A stretch of DNA of 64,000 bases from Saccoglossus kowalevskii (lineage: Eukaryota; Hemichordata; Enteropneusta; Harrimaniidae). How positions within the stretch are numbered: position 1 is the first letter of the stretch; each line of letters begins with the position of its first letter. The position numbers and the translations under genes were made by a program. The stretch is taken from positions 315,991 through 379,990 of the forward strand of contig NW_003135351.1 in the NCBI RefSeq assembly GCF_000003605.2, read 5' to 3'. The notes below the pieces were generated by a model. The model had not been told where the DNA came from and made no database searches. It saw only the letters and a program-made list of their open reading frames with translations. Shown here piece by piece: positions 37,061-49,659 of this stretch.

Positions 37061-38454
37061 AATATCGTACCGTTTTTTCCAGAGTGGCAATGATGTTAAT
37101 CTGGGCAACCAACATCAGCAGTTGGTGTCGCTATTACGTCATCGAGACTTGGACTGATTGGACTCACAACAGCAGAATGTTTAATCGATCTGTCATGTGT
37201 CCAAGCTATTACAATTTATCTGACGTCAGAGCAAACGTGACAGCATTGACCCAATGGCAATATACGAATGTCGATAAAGGTAAGGAATTGAGGGAGTGTT
37301 ATAGTAGCAAAGTTTGTCAAAAAACAAAGAAAGTATTTGATGTAGGATCAGAAGTAGGATATCGTTGACAATGAAAAATGCAAAAAAGAAATCTTTTCAG
37401 TCGTTTTTTGCCACGTACACCTAGATGACCTCGTCCTCTCAAACGACAAATTGAAGTTGACAGCTCTACGTATATCGACTGTGATTAATTCGCCACTGGC
37501 AGTTAATGTGCTTTGATGTTAAAACATAGCATCATTTGCCAAAAAACTTGGCTTAATGTGCTTGTATATTATCCATCCAAATTACTAATGCTGTAGATTA
37601 AACTATGAATTCCATGATGGTGTATGTCCGTTTCTTACAGTGTCAAACTTAGATAAGGAAAACGAATTCTCGTTTAACACGATAGTAAATACATCCAGTG
37701 AATTCCTGAAATAATTATGTCCGGCATTATGTACTTCCTGTACAAGAACGTTACCGGAAGAGGGGACCTGGAAGCTGAAGGCAGAGATCGAAATCAGCCT
37801 CATCACGATAAGGCAAAGCATCGCACCCTCAGCCACAGCTACATAGGACTAACAATGTTTGTGTTAGCCCATATAGGGCTGGTGAAAAGAAGTGATGACA
37901 GTATGGCCGAGTATGTATACGATAGTTTTCCCATGGCGGTGTATATCTCAGGCTGCGTTGCTAGTCTGGTTGCTCTAATACGGATGAATTCACGTAGCTG
38001 TGGTTGGCGAATTGATAACACGGCAGAAAACAACCTAGAGACTGGGTTGTTATTGATCTCCTGCGCAGGTCAACTTATCACATCCTTATTCACGATTATA
38101 GCGTGTTCCCTATCTGCAGATAACACAGCAGGGATCGTGGTGGCTTTAGAGTATGCTAGGACTTTGCAAGTCTTCCCACAAGTGATATTCCTATACGACG
38201 CCCTCTATCGGATACCACCTCCAACGTTCCAGCCTTCTTGCACGCGACAGTTGGTTATATATTTAATTTTTTGTAACATCACTTTATTCTGGATAAGCAT
38301 CTATGATTTGAAGAACGTGTACGTCCATCTCATTTCAAATTGTTTCTATGGAGCCGATGCCTGGTCAATTATCCTTCATTTAGCAACACCCTTAGAAATT
38401 TACTTTCGGTTTCATTCCGCAATAGTCTTGTTAGAGATATGGGAACGAGGCTGA

Positions 38455-40884
38455 ATTTTTGTTAGATATAGTAGAACGAGCCTAAGAACACGACGTGTTA
38501 AGGCTGGCTGCTCACAGCTCATTATTTAATCTAGACTGTGGGATGCATCTTTGAATGCATGGTTAAATATTTTACAGGTGCTAATTTAGTGTTGTAACAT
38601 GGTTCCCATGGCAACTTATACAATCTTATTCCAACTAGTCACGTCTTCGGGACGTGTGTCAAAATAAAGCTCACTTACTGAGTTTACTGAGTGTGACATT
38701 TCTCACCACTCCTCTTGCCATTATGACACGTTTTCATACTGTGACGTGTTGTTAAAACCCGATCGTTTCCGGGCATACGAGTCTCACTTGTGAGAATGGG
38801 CATGTTGCATGTAAAGTAGGCTATGTTTGATGTGATTCGATATCCATGTGTATTAAGAAGAGATAAAAGAAAATCTATTGAATGAGAATAAGCTTCTCTG
38901 GGCAGAGTACTGTGTGTATGACAACACGATTGTTAGTGAGATCGCAGTATGTATGGCGTGCATTTCGGTATGTAACGCGATCGTCCTGCGCCACCGAATC
39001 ACCGTGATTACATCGAAAGTTGAAGAAAGGCGTTTCCCTCATGACAAAAGCAAGCGTTTTACTTACACCCAGTCTCGCTCGCCACACCAAGAAAATTGGT
39101 CTATGCTATCCTCTCAGGGGGGGGGGTCTTTCAACCAAAATGGGTAGGGGTGTATGGTCAAATTACTTTTGACCCCACCCACTTCCAGACCGATGTTTTT
39201 AGTAATTACATACCCACATCTAGACCAATATGTTGCTCTTATTTCAGTACTACAGAACGTATGCACATTGCCTCACCATGATTAATGTCAGATTCATAGA
39301 ACAGCAAAAAACATGTTTTCGGCCGTGGCAGACTTCGCCGCGATTTGCTGTATGCCGCACGCCCTCAAGCGGTTATAAGATTCACTTGGACTCATTTGCA
39401 TTACCCAATCAGAACTAACGATAGTACCGACACATAATAGTAATTTGTAAAACTAAAATGGTGGAATACGGAAATCAACGTGTTGCTAGCTTTTTGCTCT
39501 GTAAACGAACTTACTGGCATTCAAATGAAAGCGCTTAAAAACATAATTATTCATGACTATTCAACTAATTAAAGTTTGACTTTCAAACTCGAGTGCCGTT
39601 ATTCATATTAATATAATTTTAATGTACATTATGACCAGAAACACGTCTCGGCCAAGGACGTTAGGCTGAAGCTCAGTGTGTATCATATTAGTACACACAT
39701 GTAACTAGTTATCATATCCTCGGGGGCGGAGCTACGTCACAGACGTTCCACGTTGCTACGACGCGCACCACTGTACATGCATTTCTATGGGCTCTGTGCG
39801 CGCTGCTGTGGAACGACGGTCGAGTCGGTGAAAATTCGAGAAAACAACACAAACTCAACTTTGAAGTAATCCAGAAAAAACAAATTTATATATGTTACAC
39901 ACGTAGGGCTAATCGTGTTACACTGTTCAGAAGAGTCTCAACAATCATCCCAAAGTATCGTTTTCTGCGAGTTTTGGGCCTTTGTTTTCACCGCCGCGGG
40001 TTGCCAGGAGGTCAAAATGCCCGGATGTCCGCCCCCGAGGATATATGATATAATACTATTTTTGTTAAATATTTTTTCATATGTACTTTCTTCATCGTTT
40101 GTACACGTATCCCAGTGGCGTCGGCACGGGGGGGGGGTGAAGGGAGCGGTCACCCCTCAAAACAAATGTTGGGGTGGGGGCGTTGCCAAAATCAAGCTGA
40201 AATCCTTTGTGCCAGCAAAATTTGCTCCTCAAAATGCAGGAAATTTAGATATCACTATAGGGTTAATGAATATTTAACAGCGCCACCACCGACGGACGTT
40301 GACGATTGAGCTTCTTACTACAAGCAACCGAGGAGGATGACGACTAAGTACATCGACCGATCTGTTAGAATCCCAAACATATATTGTAAGAACTAAGTTC
40401 TGAATTTTGGTTTATGACACCGTAAACAACATGTTCACTGCCCTTAAGTTGTAATACTTAATTCTGTAATTCTGCGAACAAATCTAACTAGCTGCTACAT
40501 TTTAGTTCAATACAGGCTCGTTCCTCTAGTCCTTACATCTCATTATGAGAAATGAGGAAAAAAGACGGCCATAGATGGCGTCGTTTCTAGATATCGAGCG
40601 GATGAAAACAAAATGTTTTAAGTTTGATTACCGCTATAAGGCCCAATAGCGCCCTCTATCAGCACAACAATGCAAATTCCTACTAAATAGCATACGTTGA
40701 AGAAAAAGATTGTTTCTTAGAATAATATTCAGTTTATTTTGTTGGGAAAACAATAGACAGACTAGTTTTTTCAAAAAATGATAACAAAAGTACTCCATAA
40801 TGCCATGGTACAATTCCAGGAACCCCGTTTCAATAGATTGTTTGTGGGAGTATATCCAGCGAACTGACATTTAGAATTTTGTTT
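38455..40884. other. Intergenic sequence between OTOP copy 5 and the P4HA gene
   Basis: It holds the 3' side of copy 5 and, at 40733-40738 (TTTATT), a likely minus-strand polyadenylation signal of P4HA. A G-run segment at 40114-40180 begins CAGTGGCGTCGGCACGGGG, like the end of some hAT-type elements, but I find no matching right end. A GC-richer patch at 39720-39830 has no assignable role. Confidence 0.45.
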
Positions 40885-43800
40885 TCATTCATCTTCTGAC
40901 ATTCCACACTTTCGCTTTGAAAACTGATCATAATAGTTGAACCACTTGTTTATAACTGAAACAAATAAGACTGGAGTCAAATTCCTAAATATCTTTCAAA
41001 TACTAGTAGTATCTACTATAGTGGGGAGTCGGGCATTATGATTAATGGCTTAATGATGATTTCATGGATACAGCATATGCTTAGAATATACTACAAAAAC
41101 ATATAACTCACTCCATTTTTCGCCCAATAGGACAGGACAACTTCCATGTCCACTGTCCTTGTCGAACTCGCCGGACTTTTTTAGGTTAAACCAAAACGCT
41201 GCATCTCCCTGTAATAGAGATGGTATGATGAATCAGGAAATTCAAACATGACGTTTGTGACACAGCTTTTAGAATGAACAATTGTTTCCCGAAATACTTA
41301 CTTTTCGTGCATCAACTTTGACACCTAGTACATCAAACACCGTACTCCCTCCGTATTGCACATCGGTTAGCTGTGTGATGTTCGGAATATTCGAATAAAA
41401 AACAAACACACAGATTGTTAGGTGTATATTTGCCTATTTTGTATGCTTCAAGAGATGATTTACAGATGTTTGCTCAATGGCTGATTACATCATAGATCAC
41501 TTTATACGTCATCATATCGCACAACATCGCATCAAATCACATCTAGTAACACAATGTATGTCACAGTAATTCACTGATACACAGACTGTGTTTTTAGAAA
41601 ATCGAGTAACAGTGTCTGAAATGTAAATATAGTATACTTTTTGAGGAGACTCAGTAGTGCACTATCGTATGGAACAACTATAAAATAATTGTAAAGCGAC
41701 TGTGAAAAACATTAACTTGGATAAGCACTCGAGTCAACACATGTCAAACACATTGTATATAATCATATGCATACACAACTAAATCGTTAAAGCAGAAGGG
41801 TCGTCACCTGCGCACGCGCGGGAATTGAGTCCCATATGACGATAATAACACACGCTGAAAACGCAAAGGCTCATAGTAGACGCTTGTTTGTAAACAATGA
41901 CCCGCTATGGCCATCTGACGCACGCGTAGGTGACGACTCCCCTGCTTTAATCAAAACCATTCACAAGAACAGAACAACTGACAAGAACACCACACAACGT
42001 AATTATTTCCATGGCATACACGAAGCGATGTCAAGTGTTTCAAAATGCCAAATGCTGATCGCAGAATATCACTAAATAGTGGAGCATTGTGTAGTGTTTG
42101 ACCATTACCTTGATATTCATATATGCTAAATGTAGAACAATATACACACTCACGTATATCAATAAGGTAGCAACTCTTGCTTTTATCGTGTCGTTGGCAT
42201 TATTGACGTCCATGTGTGGTATAAAGTGACCACCAATCCCATAGTTGACAAGCTGCAAACAGAACGTAATGTAAGAGAATCATAGTAAACCTGACCGAAT
42301 ACCATCAAGGAGTTTCAATGTACCATCTTTGTTCAGTATGCTAATTAAGGGCGGTGGCCATCGCGCCGCGCATGTGCGACATTTGCGTTGATAAATATTG
42401 ATTTCCTCTCAATCCAATGCGCTCTTCAAATGGAAATCACGAGTACTAGTTTTGACCTGGACGCCACGTGCACGAATTACCGCCGGTAAAAGAAATGACT
42501 TAGTTAAAGCAAAGTAACGTATCTGCTTGTACTCGCTGGTCTACGCTAACAGTCAAAGTCGTCATTCATACGAGACCCATATCTCGCGCATGCGTGACGC
42601 GACGACCACTGCCTTTCAAATATGATACACCACGTTACTGTCAGACGGAACATGCTGACCATATATGTGGAATGTACACCGAATATGCATATATGTGGAA
42701 TGTACACCGACTATGCATATATGTGGAATGTACACCGAATATGCATATATGTAGAATGTAGACCGAATATACATATATGTGGAATGTACACCGAATAAGC
42801 ATATATGTGGAATGTACACCGAATATGCATATATGTAGAATGTAGACCGAATATACATATATGTGGAATGTACACCGAATATGCATATATGTGGAAAGTA
42901 CACCGAATATGCATACATGTGGAATGTACACCGAATAAGCATATATGTGGAATGTACACCGAATATGCATATATGTAGAATGTAGACCGAATATACATAT
43001 ATGTGGAATGTACACCGAATAAGCATATATGTGGAATGTACACCGAATATGCATATATGTAGAATGTAGACCGAATATACATATATGTGGAATGTACACC
43101 GAATAAGCATATATGTGGAATGTACACCGAATATGCATATATGTAGAATGTAGACCGAATATACATATATGTGGAATGTACACCGAATATGCATATATGT
43201 GGAATGTACACCGAATATGCATATATGTGGAATGTACAACGACTATGCATATCTGTGTGTTCATATGGATGTTACATGTATAAATGCGATACCTGGTACG
43301 GTTCAGCATTCTCAGTATTCAGGCCAGTTATCGCTTCCAGTCTTCGGCTTATTCGAGGAAGTAATATATTATCATCTGTCTCCTCTAACCAGGCACTGGT
43401 ATTTATAGACAAATATAAATGGTTAGTAGTTTCGCAGATGTTAGTAACATCTGTGTTATATTAATTTATAGATTCAAGTAACTTATATGTGTAACATTTG
43501 TCATAAAATACAGCCAGGAAAAGATATTGAAAGAATTACGTACGTATTGCTAACTCGGCTGGGTGTTATTCTGGATCCTTTGGATTTAGTCGATGTTGTT
43601 GATGCTCTGAGCTGCATGATATTAACACACATATGTTAGTCATTCGAAAAAACGAATATGGAATGTACATAAATTCCAGGTCATCAGGAAATACATGAAT
43701 CTTATGCCCAATCCAGTGCCACAAAATGTGCAAAAAAATATGCTCACATAAGGAAATGCACATTTTATCGTAAGCAGTAATGAATTTAAAGAAAAGCTAC

Positions 43801-46800
43801 CTCAACGTTACGAGAGCGTGATCTTACATACCTTTGGCACAGCAACACTTTTCAGTTGATCTATTTCATGATCGTCAATAACCCCGTGAATTAACACAAG
43901 TCGTGGATGAATATGAAGTACTTCCTCTCCAAACGCTCGAAACCCCAATGTCGGGTAGTGTTTTAAATAACATACCAATCCACTATTGCCCTTATGCTAC
44001 ATATTAAGTAAAAATATATGCATATCACCAATAAACACATTTATTTCTGCTTATAACTTTTGTACGAAACTATATTCCAATGTTCAAATCAAACGTACTA
44101 ACGTTTACTTTCCCGTTGCAGCAATCGTTGAAGTCTTTAAACTTTACAGTCCTCGGTGGATATAGTCGTTCAGTCTCATTATTAGTGGTATTGGCAATTG
44201 CTTCAAACGTTGTTCTATTCTTCAGAACATAATCGTTTTTTGGATCTGCTCATATTGTAAATTACATAATATATAGAGCAAGATGTTATTAGATATAAGT
44301 AAGTCATTTCTATTCTCGATCGCAAAAGTTACTCGACATTTCCGCCATTATGATATTAGTAGGTAGAAACATTGATAGTTATTTGCGCGTAGGTTAAATC
44401 TGACGTTTAGTTTTATCTAGTGTAATGTATTTGCCAGTTGTTATTGTTTTGTCCCTGTGAATTATTTTGTCAGTCGTTGTCATTTGTTTTGTGTTTTTTT
44501 TTTGATTTGCCAATTTCCCTATATGACTTTTCTCTAACGATGCGAGGTTGGGTGTATTTTTTCCACTATACATCGAAACGGTAGTATGCACATCTCTAAA
44601 CATCATTTGCACATAGTGAATAACAGTTTGATGTTTATATGCGAATTGAAGATGTTCACCCGGGTGGACTCAACATAGCGTGTCTCACCAGCCGATTATG
44701 ATTGCATTTTCAATATAAAATTCGCACTGTGTATTTCATATTATATGTGATTCAACGCCAACTTCGAACATTGACAGTGTTTTAAAGAGACATACCTAAC
44801 ATTGACAATTCTTGGAAATGGCTCCAGGCTTTATTGAACATATCTGCTTTATACAAGCATTCCGTTTTCAATTGGAGCATTGCAATTTCAGAGGACGATT
44901 CCCATGGCATAATAGAATAACCTTCTTTGTATCTTCTCAAACCTTCTTCCATCCATTTAACGCAATAGTGTGTGTCATTTGCCTTGTAGGCTTCATAACC
45001 AATCAAATAACAATCGTCAACACTCATGCCAGAAGGAGGTATATCAGGCTATATGGAAACAAATGCTACAAGTTATCTTCGCTATATAAGTGTAATAGGT
45101 TATATTGTTTTTATTTATTTTATTTTGCAGATCAGATTTCCCACTCACTCAAAACATGTCATAAACGTTTTTCACGAAACTCACGTCTGTTGCCTTTGTC
45201 TTCTGTATGAATTTTCCATCTGCCATGTCCCTGGTTGATATTTCATAGGTTAACTGTAATCGCAATATCGCCAGACAAGCGCCGCTGAAATCAGACTCAT
45301 CAGGTAACTGGTCATCGTACTTTGTCAAGAATGTGTGTAGATCTGTATGTACAAATAGAAACGCACTTATAATACCATCTTTCCAACTTGAGTTGTTTAA
45401 AGCGGGGGAGTCGTCACCTACGCATGCGTCAGTGTCCATAGCGTGTCATTGTTTACAAACAAGCGTCTACCCATAAGCCTTTGCGTTCTTAGCGTGTGTT
45501 ATCATCGCTTGGGACTCAATTCTCGCGCATGCGCAGGTGATGACCCTCCCGCTCTAACTTACAATTTTACAATTTTAGTACGTGCTCTCACAAAAGAAAA
45601 CTTCAAAAGAAAAAAACAGCTATGTTTTACGTCAAAGCAACGGTTTTTTTGTTTTTTTTGTCGCAAAGATTTGGTAACATTGGGAATTTTAACGGAAAAT
45701 GAAAAATCATTGAAACCATGTAGAAATCATTGAAACCATGGAGATGAATGTTGTTCAATATGTTTTATCTAAACTTGTATATTTGTGCGTGTACCTGTGT
45801 ACTGTGATCAGTGAGAGTAAATTGCAACTGAAATACATTTGATGATTATGGGAGTGGGGCATTTTTAAAGAATGTTTTTCAAAATGTGGAAATACTTGTT
45901 TTGAGACAACATTGGCAATTATATTTAAATATATTTAATTAGATTGTTTTACTAAACATTATTTTATCTATTAGATTCATTGCTGTAAGGTATAGATGCA
46001 GGTTCGTGAGCACTTGGAAGTAGAATTTTTGTTTTGCTTTTTATTATCCAAACAGTCTTCTCTATAGACTGTTAAAATTTTGTAGAATTGTGAATAGTGG
46101 AACATACTCAAAACACGATTTTAAAATATAGATAACAGGTGCAAACATTCTCTCTTTTGAATGCTTAGCAAGATTTAGCAAGGCTGTACATAAATAATAA
46201 AAAAGAAACATGGTGAAAAAAGAAATGACGGGATCTCCATATTATGCACTATATTTAACTTTTAACAAAACGATAATACATTTATATTTGGAACTGTTAC
46301 AGCCATTTTAATTACGAGCATTAGCAAACTTCTTACTGAGTGTTACTGAGTGCTAATTTTTATGCAAATTAGCAATTATCTCAGCCTCTTTTTAGTGCAC
46401 GTCCCAGAACTTAAAAAAATAGCTCCTAGACGCTTTGACATTTTGTTTTGAAATTTTCACAAATTATTGGCAATGTGTTTATCTTCAAAACGCCGTCGGG
46501 GCATTCTTTTTGGTTGAACAGTGTTACAACAATCGTACAGACAACTAGCCTGGGTGTTAAATTATGCATGAACTTGAAGTAGTGAAATTTGAGGTGCTGC
46601 CCTGCGAAATTGACAACTGGTAGACAGTTTTCAAGACGGCACTTTCTTCATAGTAAACAGATGTACCCATAAACCAATTTTGACAGGAAACAGAAGCACG
46701 GTTTAGAAGCTAATTTTGTTCAATCATTTTTGACCAAAAAGCACATTTTTTGTGCACATTTCTAACTACAGTGTCCATACAAAAAATACTAACAAAATTT

Positions 46801-49183
46801 TAAAATTCATACAATAAGCTTTCCGAAAATATATAGTTTTGTAGACAAAGGAGGTCATGTTGGTTTCCCAATTAACTAATTAAAATACCTGTCAGGTAAA
46901 CTGCATCTCTACCGTAAGTCTAAAGTTTGCCTCGTGAGAAATTATGCAAACAAAGCTGACATACAGTAGATTAATTCAAGTGAATGATTGAGAAATTGCT
47001 AACCTTGTACAATGATGGAGTCAATATCATCAGTCAAAGTTTTCCAAAATTTAACATAACGCTTCAACATATGGAATGCGTGGATTGGATGGGTCACGTG
47101 AGCGTCGTCTGTTACCGCAATCATTGCTGTTTTGGCATGAACCAAGCGACTGAAAGGATAATATATGATATACGAGTTTAAAACAGGTATATTGTTAGTG
47201 GCTAGCTTATTTTCAGTCCGATATTTCCTGTCTTAAAGCGGCAATAGATGACGCTCTTTTGGTCCACATTTCTGCGATGGTCGTTAAAATTGACACATTT
47301 TAAAATAAAAAATCGAAAAAAGATCGAAAGTTACAGTTATTGCCGCTTTGCAATTAGTTATTTTAACAAATGCCAGTCGCCGAAAACACAGCGTGGTAAA
47401 TATTAATATTCACAATAATATTATTGCGTTATGCACGAGTTTAGCCAAGTTGNNNNNNNNNNNNNNNNNNNNNNNNNNNNNNNNNNNNNNNNNNNNNNNN
47501 NNNNNNNNNNNNNNNNNNNNNNNNNNNNNNNNNNNNNNNNNNNNNNNNNNNNNNNNNNNNNNNNNNNNNNNNNNNNNNNNNNNNNNNNNNNNNNNNNNNN
47601 NNNNNNNNNNNNNNNNNNNNNNNNNNNNNNNNNNNNNNNNNNNNNNNNNNNNNNNNNNNNNNNNNNNNNNNNNNNNNNNNNNNNNNNNNNNNNNNNNNNN
47701 NNNNNNNNNNNNNNNNNNNNNNNNNNNNNNNNNNNNNNNNNNNNNNNNNNNNNNNNNNNNNNNNNNNNNNNNNNNNNNNNNNNNNNNNNNNNNNNNNNNN
47801 NNNNNNNNNNNNNNNNNNNNNNNNNNNNNNNNNNNNNNNNNNNNNNNNNNNNNNNNNNNNNNNNNNNNNNNNNNNNNNNNNNNNNNNNNNNNNNNNNNNN
47901 NNNNNNNNNNNNNNNNNNNNNNNNNNNNNNNNNNNNNNNNNNNNNNNNNNNNNNNNNNNNNNNNNNNNNNNNNNNNNNNNNNNNNNNNNNNNNNNNNNNN
48001 NNNNNNNNNNNNNNNNNNNNNNNNNNNNNNNNNNNNNNNNNNNNNNNNNNNNNNNNNNNNNNNNNNNNNNNNNNNNNNNNNNNNNNNNNNNNNNNNNNNN
48101 NNNNNNNNNNNNNNNNNNNNNNNNNNNNNNNNNNNNNNNNNNNNNNNNNNNNNNNNNNNNNNNNNNNNNNNNNNNNNNNNNNNNNNNNNNNNNNNNNNTT
48201 GTTATAGTCGCTTGGGACCCAATTCCCGTGCATGCGCAGGTGACGACCCTCCCGCTTTAACATTCAAATGACAAAATAATAAATAATAACACTGTGGAAT
48301 CATGGGATCATTACCTTTCCAACGTGTTTATTCTTAGAGAAACCAAAATTATATCTTGTTGTAGATTTTTAGCGTCTCTGGTGGTAATTTAAAAAATAAA
48401 ATTAATAATTTAATAGTGTTATACAAATATGTTGATAAACCGACAAAGGTTTGTACATATTATTTTAATTCTGATGTTGGAAGTTGACATACAACTAAAA
48501 GTGTATTAGAAATATCACAGAAAAATGTGTACAACATGAAGTTTTGGGCATTTTATTGTATTATATGGAGAGATACATCATAATATCCTAAACTTGAGCT
48601 AGGTGGCACATGATGAAACAATGCTATGTGTTCTGTACAGTACGTGTTGACACAAATAATTATGAAAAAATCACATAATATAGTGGAGTTTCAATGACTG
48701 AATATTTTCCCAATGTAGACTGTGCACACTTCTGCTATAATGTTAATTTGTGCATATTATTTCATATTTGTCTCTCAAAAAACAGAATGCATTAAAAATA
48801 CAGCTGCACAGAAAGGTAACTGATACCAAAATAGTTATAGAAAGATTTTAATACAAGATATTGTCATTTCTATATCTTTCTTTGGCAGTTGAAATACAAA
48901 TCTATACGCCCAGTTTATAAGACAACGGAAAGATCTTTTCTGTAAAAAATCATTTTGAAATTTCGTGAATTTGTAATGCGAGTTCTCACTAACAGTACCT
49001 TGTTCCAATGAATTCTCTGAAAACTTGAATATGCGTATCTAAATCTGTTATCAATTTATTTTCAATAGTCACCAAACTCCGGAGCTTTGCCAATGATCGA
49101 AATATTTCTTTGCCTTGCGCCAGGCCGAATGCTAAAGCCATCATAATTAGCAGAAAACAAACTGTTGATGGTCGGTTCGCCAT
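40885..49183 (-). CDS. P4HA: Collagen prolyl 4-hydroxylase alpha subunit (12 exons, 516 aa)
   Basis: Exons on the minus strand are 49183-48999, 47149-47004, 45342-45185, 45048-44796, 44245-44109, 43996-43832, 43611-43544, 43395-43293, 42252-42154, 41370-41302, 41208-41112 and 40955-40885; the sum of 1551 nt is in frame. The start gives a signal peptide (MANRPSTVCFLLIMMALAFG), as expected for an ER-lumen enzyme. Residues about 25-160 match the N-terminal dimerisation domain, 164-247 the peptide-substrate-binding TPR domain (WMEEGLRRYKEG), and 350-516 the 2-oxoglutarate/Fe(II) dioxygenase fold. Iron ligands are H418 and D420 (PHMD) and H482; K492 binds 2-oxoglutarate (GHGSCPVLLGEKW). The family hydroxylates X-Pro-Gly prolines in collagen as a tetramer with protein disulfide isomerase. 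The length is close to vertebrate enzymes. Exon 5 has a tandem acceptor (44248 or 44245). The gap lies wholly in intron 1. Confidence 0.92.
41787..41950. mobile_element. MITE, family 1, in a P4HA intron
   Basis: 164 bp from TTAAAGCAGAAGGGTCGTCA to GGTGACGACTCCCCTGCTTTAA, with inverted termini within TTAA. The core, read inverted relative to the copies at 45397 and 53541, includes CGCTTGTTTGTAAACAATG. Confidence 0.75.
42345..42620. mobile_element. MITE, family 2, in a P4HA intron
   Basis: It begins TTAAGGGCGGTGGCCATCGC and ends GACGCGACGACCACTGCCTTTC. The core GTGCGACATTTGCGTTGATA and CAACAGTCAAAGTCGTCAT-like blocks match the element at 21838-22086. The right TTAA is eroded. Confidence 0.7.
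42661..43252. repeat. 28-bp minisatellite, 21 units, with 84-bp higher-order repeat
   Basis: Units begin GTGGAATGTACACCGAATAT and are 28 bp long. Three variants recur: A (TATGCAT), B (AGAATGTAGACC with TACAT) and C (TAAGCAT). Read along +, the order is A A' A B C A B A A'' C A B C A B C A B A A A'. The C-A-B triplet is an 84-bp unit repeated four times, three of them consecutive. It lies in a P4HA intron just after the donor at 43292. Since 28 is not a multiple of 3 and no unit contains a minus-strand stop, all three minus frames stay open; these are not genes. Confidence 0.92.
45397..45557. mobile_element. MITE, family 1, in a P4HA intron
   Basis: About 161 bp from TTAAAGCGGGGGAGTCGTCA to CGCAGGTGATGACCCTCCCG. 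It carries the family core (CATAGCGTGTCATTGTTTAC, CGTCTACCCATAAGCCTTTG) and lies upstream of exon 3 of the minus-strand gene. Confidence 0.75.
45600..46980. other. Intron sequence of P4HA with nothing recognised
   Basis: AT-rich sequence between P4HA exons 3 and 2 on the minus strand. The only repeat noticed is a short direct duplication (GAAATCATTGAAACCATG) near 45705-45740. Confidence 0.5.
47233..47350. mobile_element. Small TIR element in P4HA intron 1
   Basis: The left end TTAAAGCGGCAATAGATG and the inverted right end (AAAGCGGCAATAAC) share AAAGCGGCAATA. The element is about 118 bp with an A-rich core. The right flank is not TTAA. Confidence 0.5.
47453..48198. other. Assembly gap (746 N)
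   Basis: A run of N inside P4HA intron 1. A truncated family 1 MITE abuts its right edge, so a repeat may have broken the assembly here. Open frames reported across the N are artefacts. Confidence 0.99.
48199..48260. mobile_element. Right half of a MITE, family 1, at the gap edge
   Basis: It runs from TTGTTATAGTCGCTTGGGAC to GGTGACGACCCTCCCGCTTTAA, matching the right halves of the copies at 45397 and 53541. The left half must lie in the gap. Confidence 0.7.
48261..48998. other. P4HA intron 1 sequence with nothing recognised
   Basis: AT-rich sequence between the MITE remnant and the donor of P4HA exon 1. I see no further feature. Confidence 0.5.
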
Positions 49184-49659
49184 TTCTGCAAAAGTAAATC
49201 TGGTCAGTAATGACCTAGTGATATTGATATTCAATTAGATTCATTTACTTTAAATAACTAGGATTTCGAGTAAGCGTGACAACATACGTTACAGATAAAT
49301 AAATTCAGGGTCATACATAAATAGAACGTTTGTGTATTTATTAAAAAAAACACGAAAGGATTTTAACTAAATAATTGCATTCCTTTGTCAGTTTAGTTGT
49401 TATTTCTATACTCTGGAATGGTTACTAATGTTATTTAATGTGGCTGATGTAAAGCAAAAAAAAAATAACACTGAATGCACGACATGGTTGAAGTAAACAT
49501 GTGACTCGAGTCGACGCTTGCGTACAAAAAAGACCTAGTTACACGTTAGGCCACGTTTTTCCATCGGCCACCGAGCATCTCCTAACAAATTCTGATTAGC
49601 CAAATAGCAACATTCACTGAGAGAAAATCGATTATAGTCATGTTAGAGACAACTGCTAC

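Larger units (their letters stand above)
34573..38454 (+). pseudogene. OTOP: Otopetrin-like pseudogene, copy 5
   Basis: Exons 2-5 are recognisable at 34573-34817, 35119-35315, 37083-37279 and 37641-38454. Exon 1 is not found. Lesions seen are: the exon 2 acceptor reads GG instead of AG at 34571-34572; exon 3 has a net frameshift near 35280-35292 giving a TAA at 35295-35297, after which LTKWPLFAR is recoverable in another frame; the start of exon 5 has lost part of the conserved VPGAMEF block, with a TAA at 37712-37714 before MSGIMYFLYKNVTG resumes; the seventh membrane segment is about nine residues short. The end (QVIFLYDALYRIPPPTF, EIYFRFHSAIVLLEIW) is well kept, suggesting fairly recent decay. 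AATAAA at 38663-38668 follows. It is closest to copy 4, with identical exon 2 length. Confidence 0.8.

Noticed and set aside
40114-40310. hAT-like terminus CAGTGGCGTCGGCACGGGG
   Set aside because: No matching inverted right end or 8-bp duplication could be found, so it is not called as an element.
42616-43309. Three overlapping 179-222 aa minus-strand open frames
   Set aside because: They are translations of the 28-bp minisatellite in three frames, with no non-repeat coding content.
47348-48271. Long open frames over 47348-48271 on both strands
   Set aside because: Nearly all codons are N; they reflect the assembly gap.
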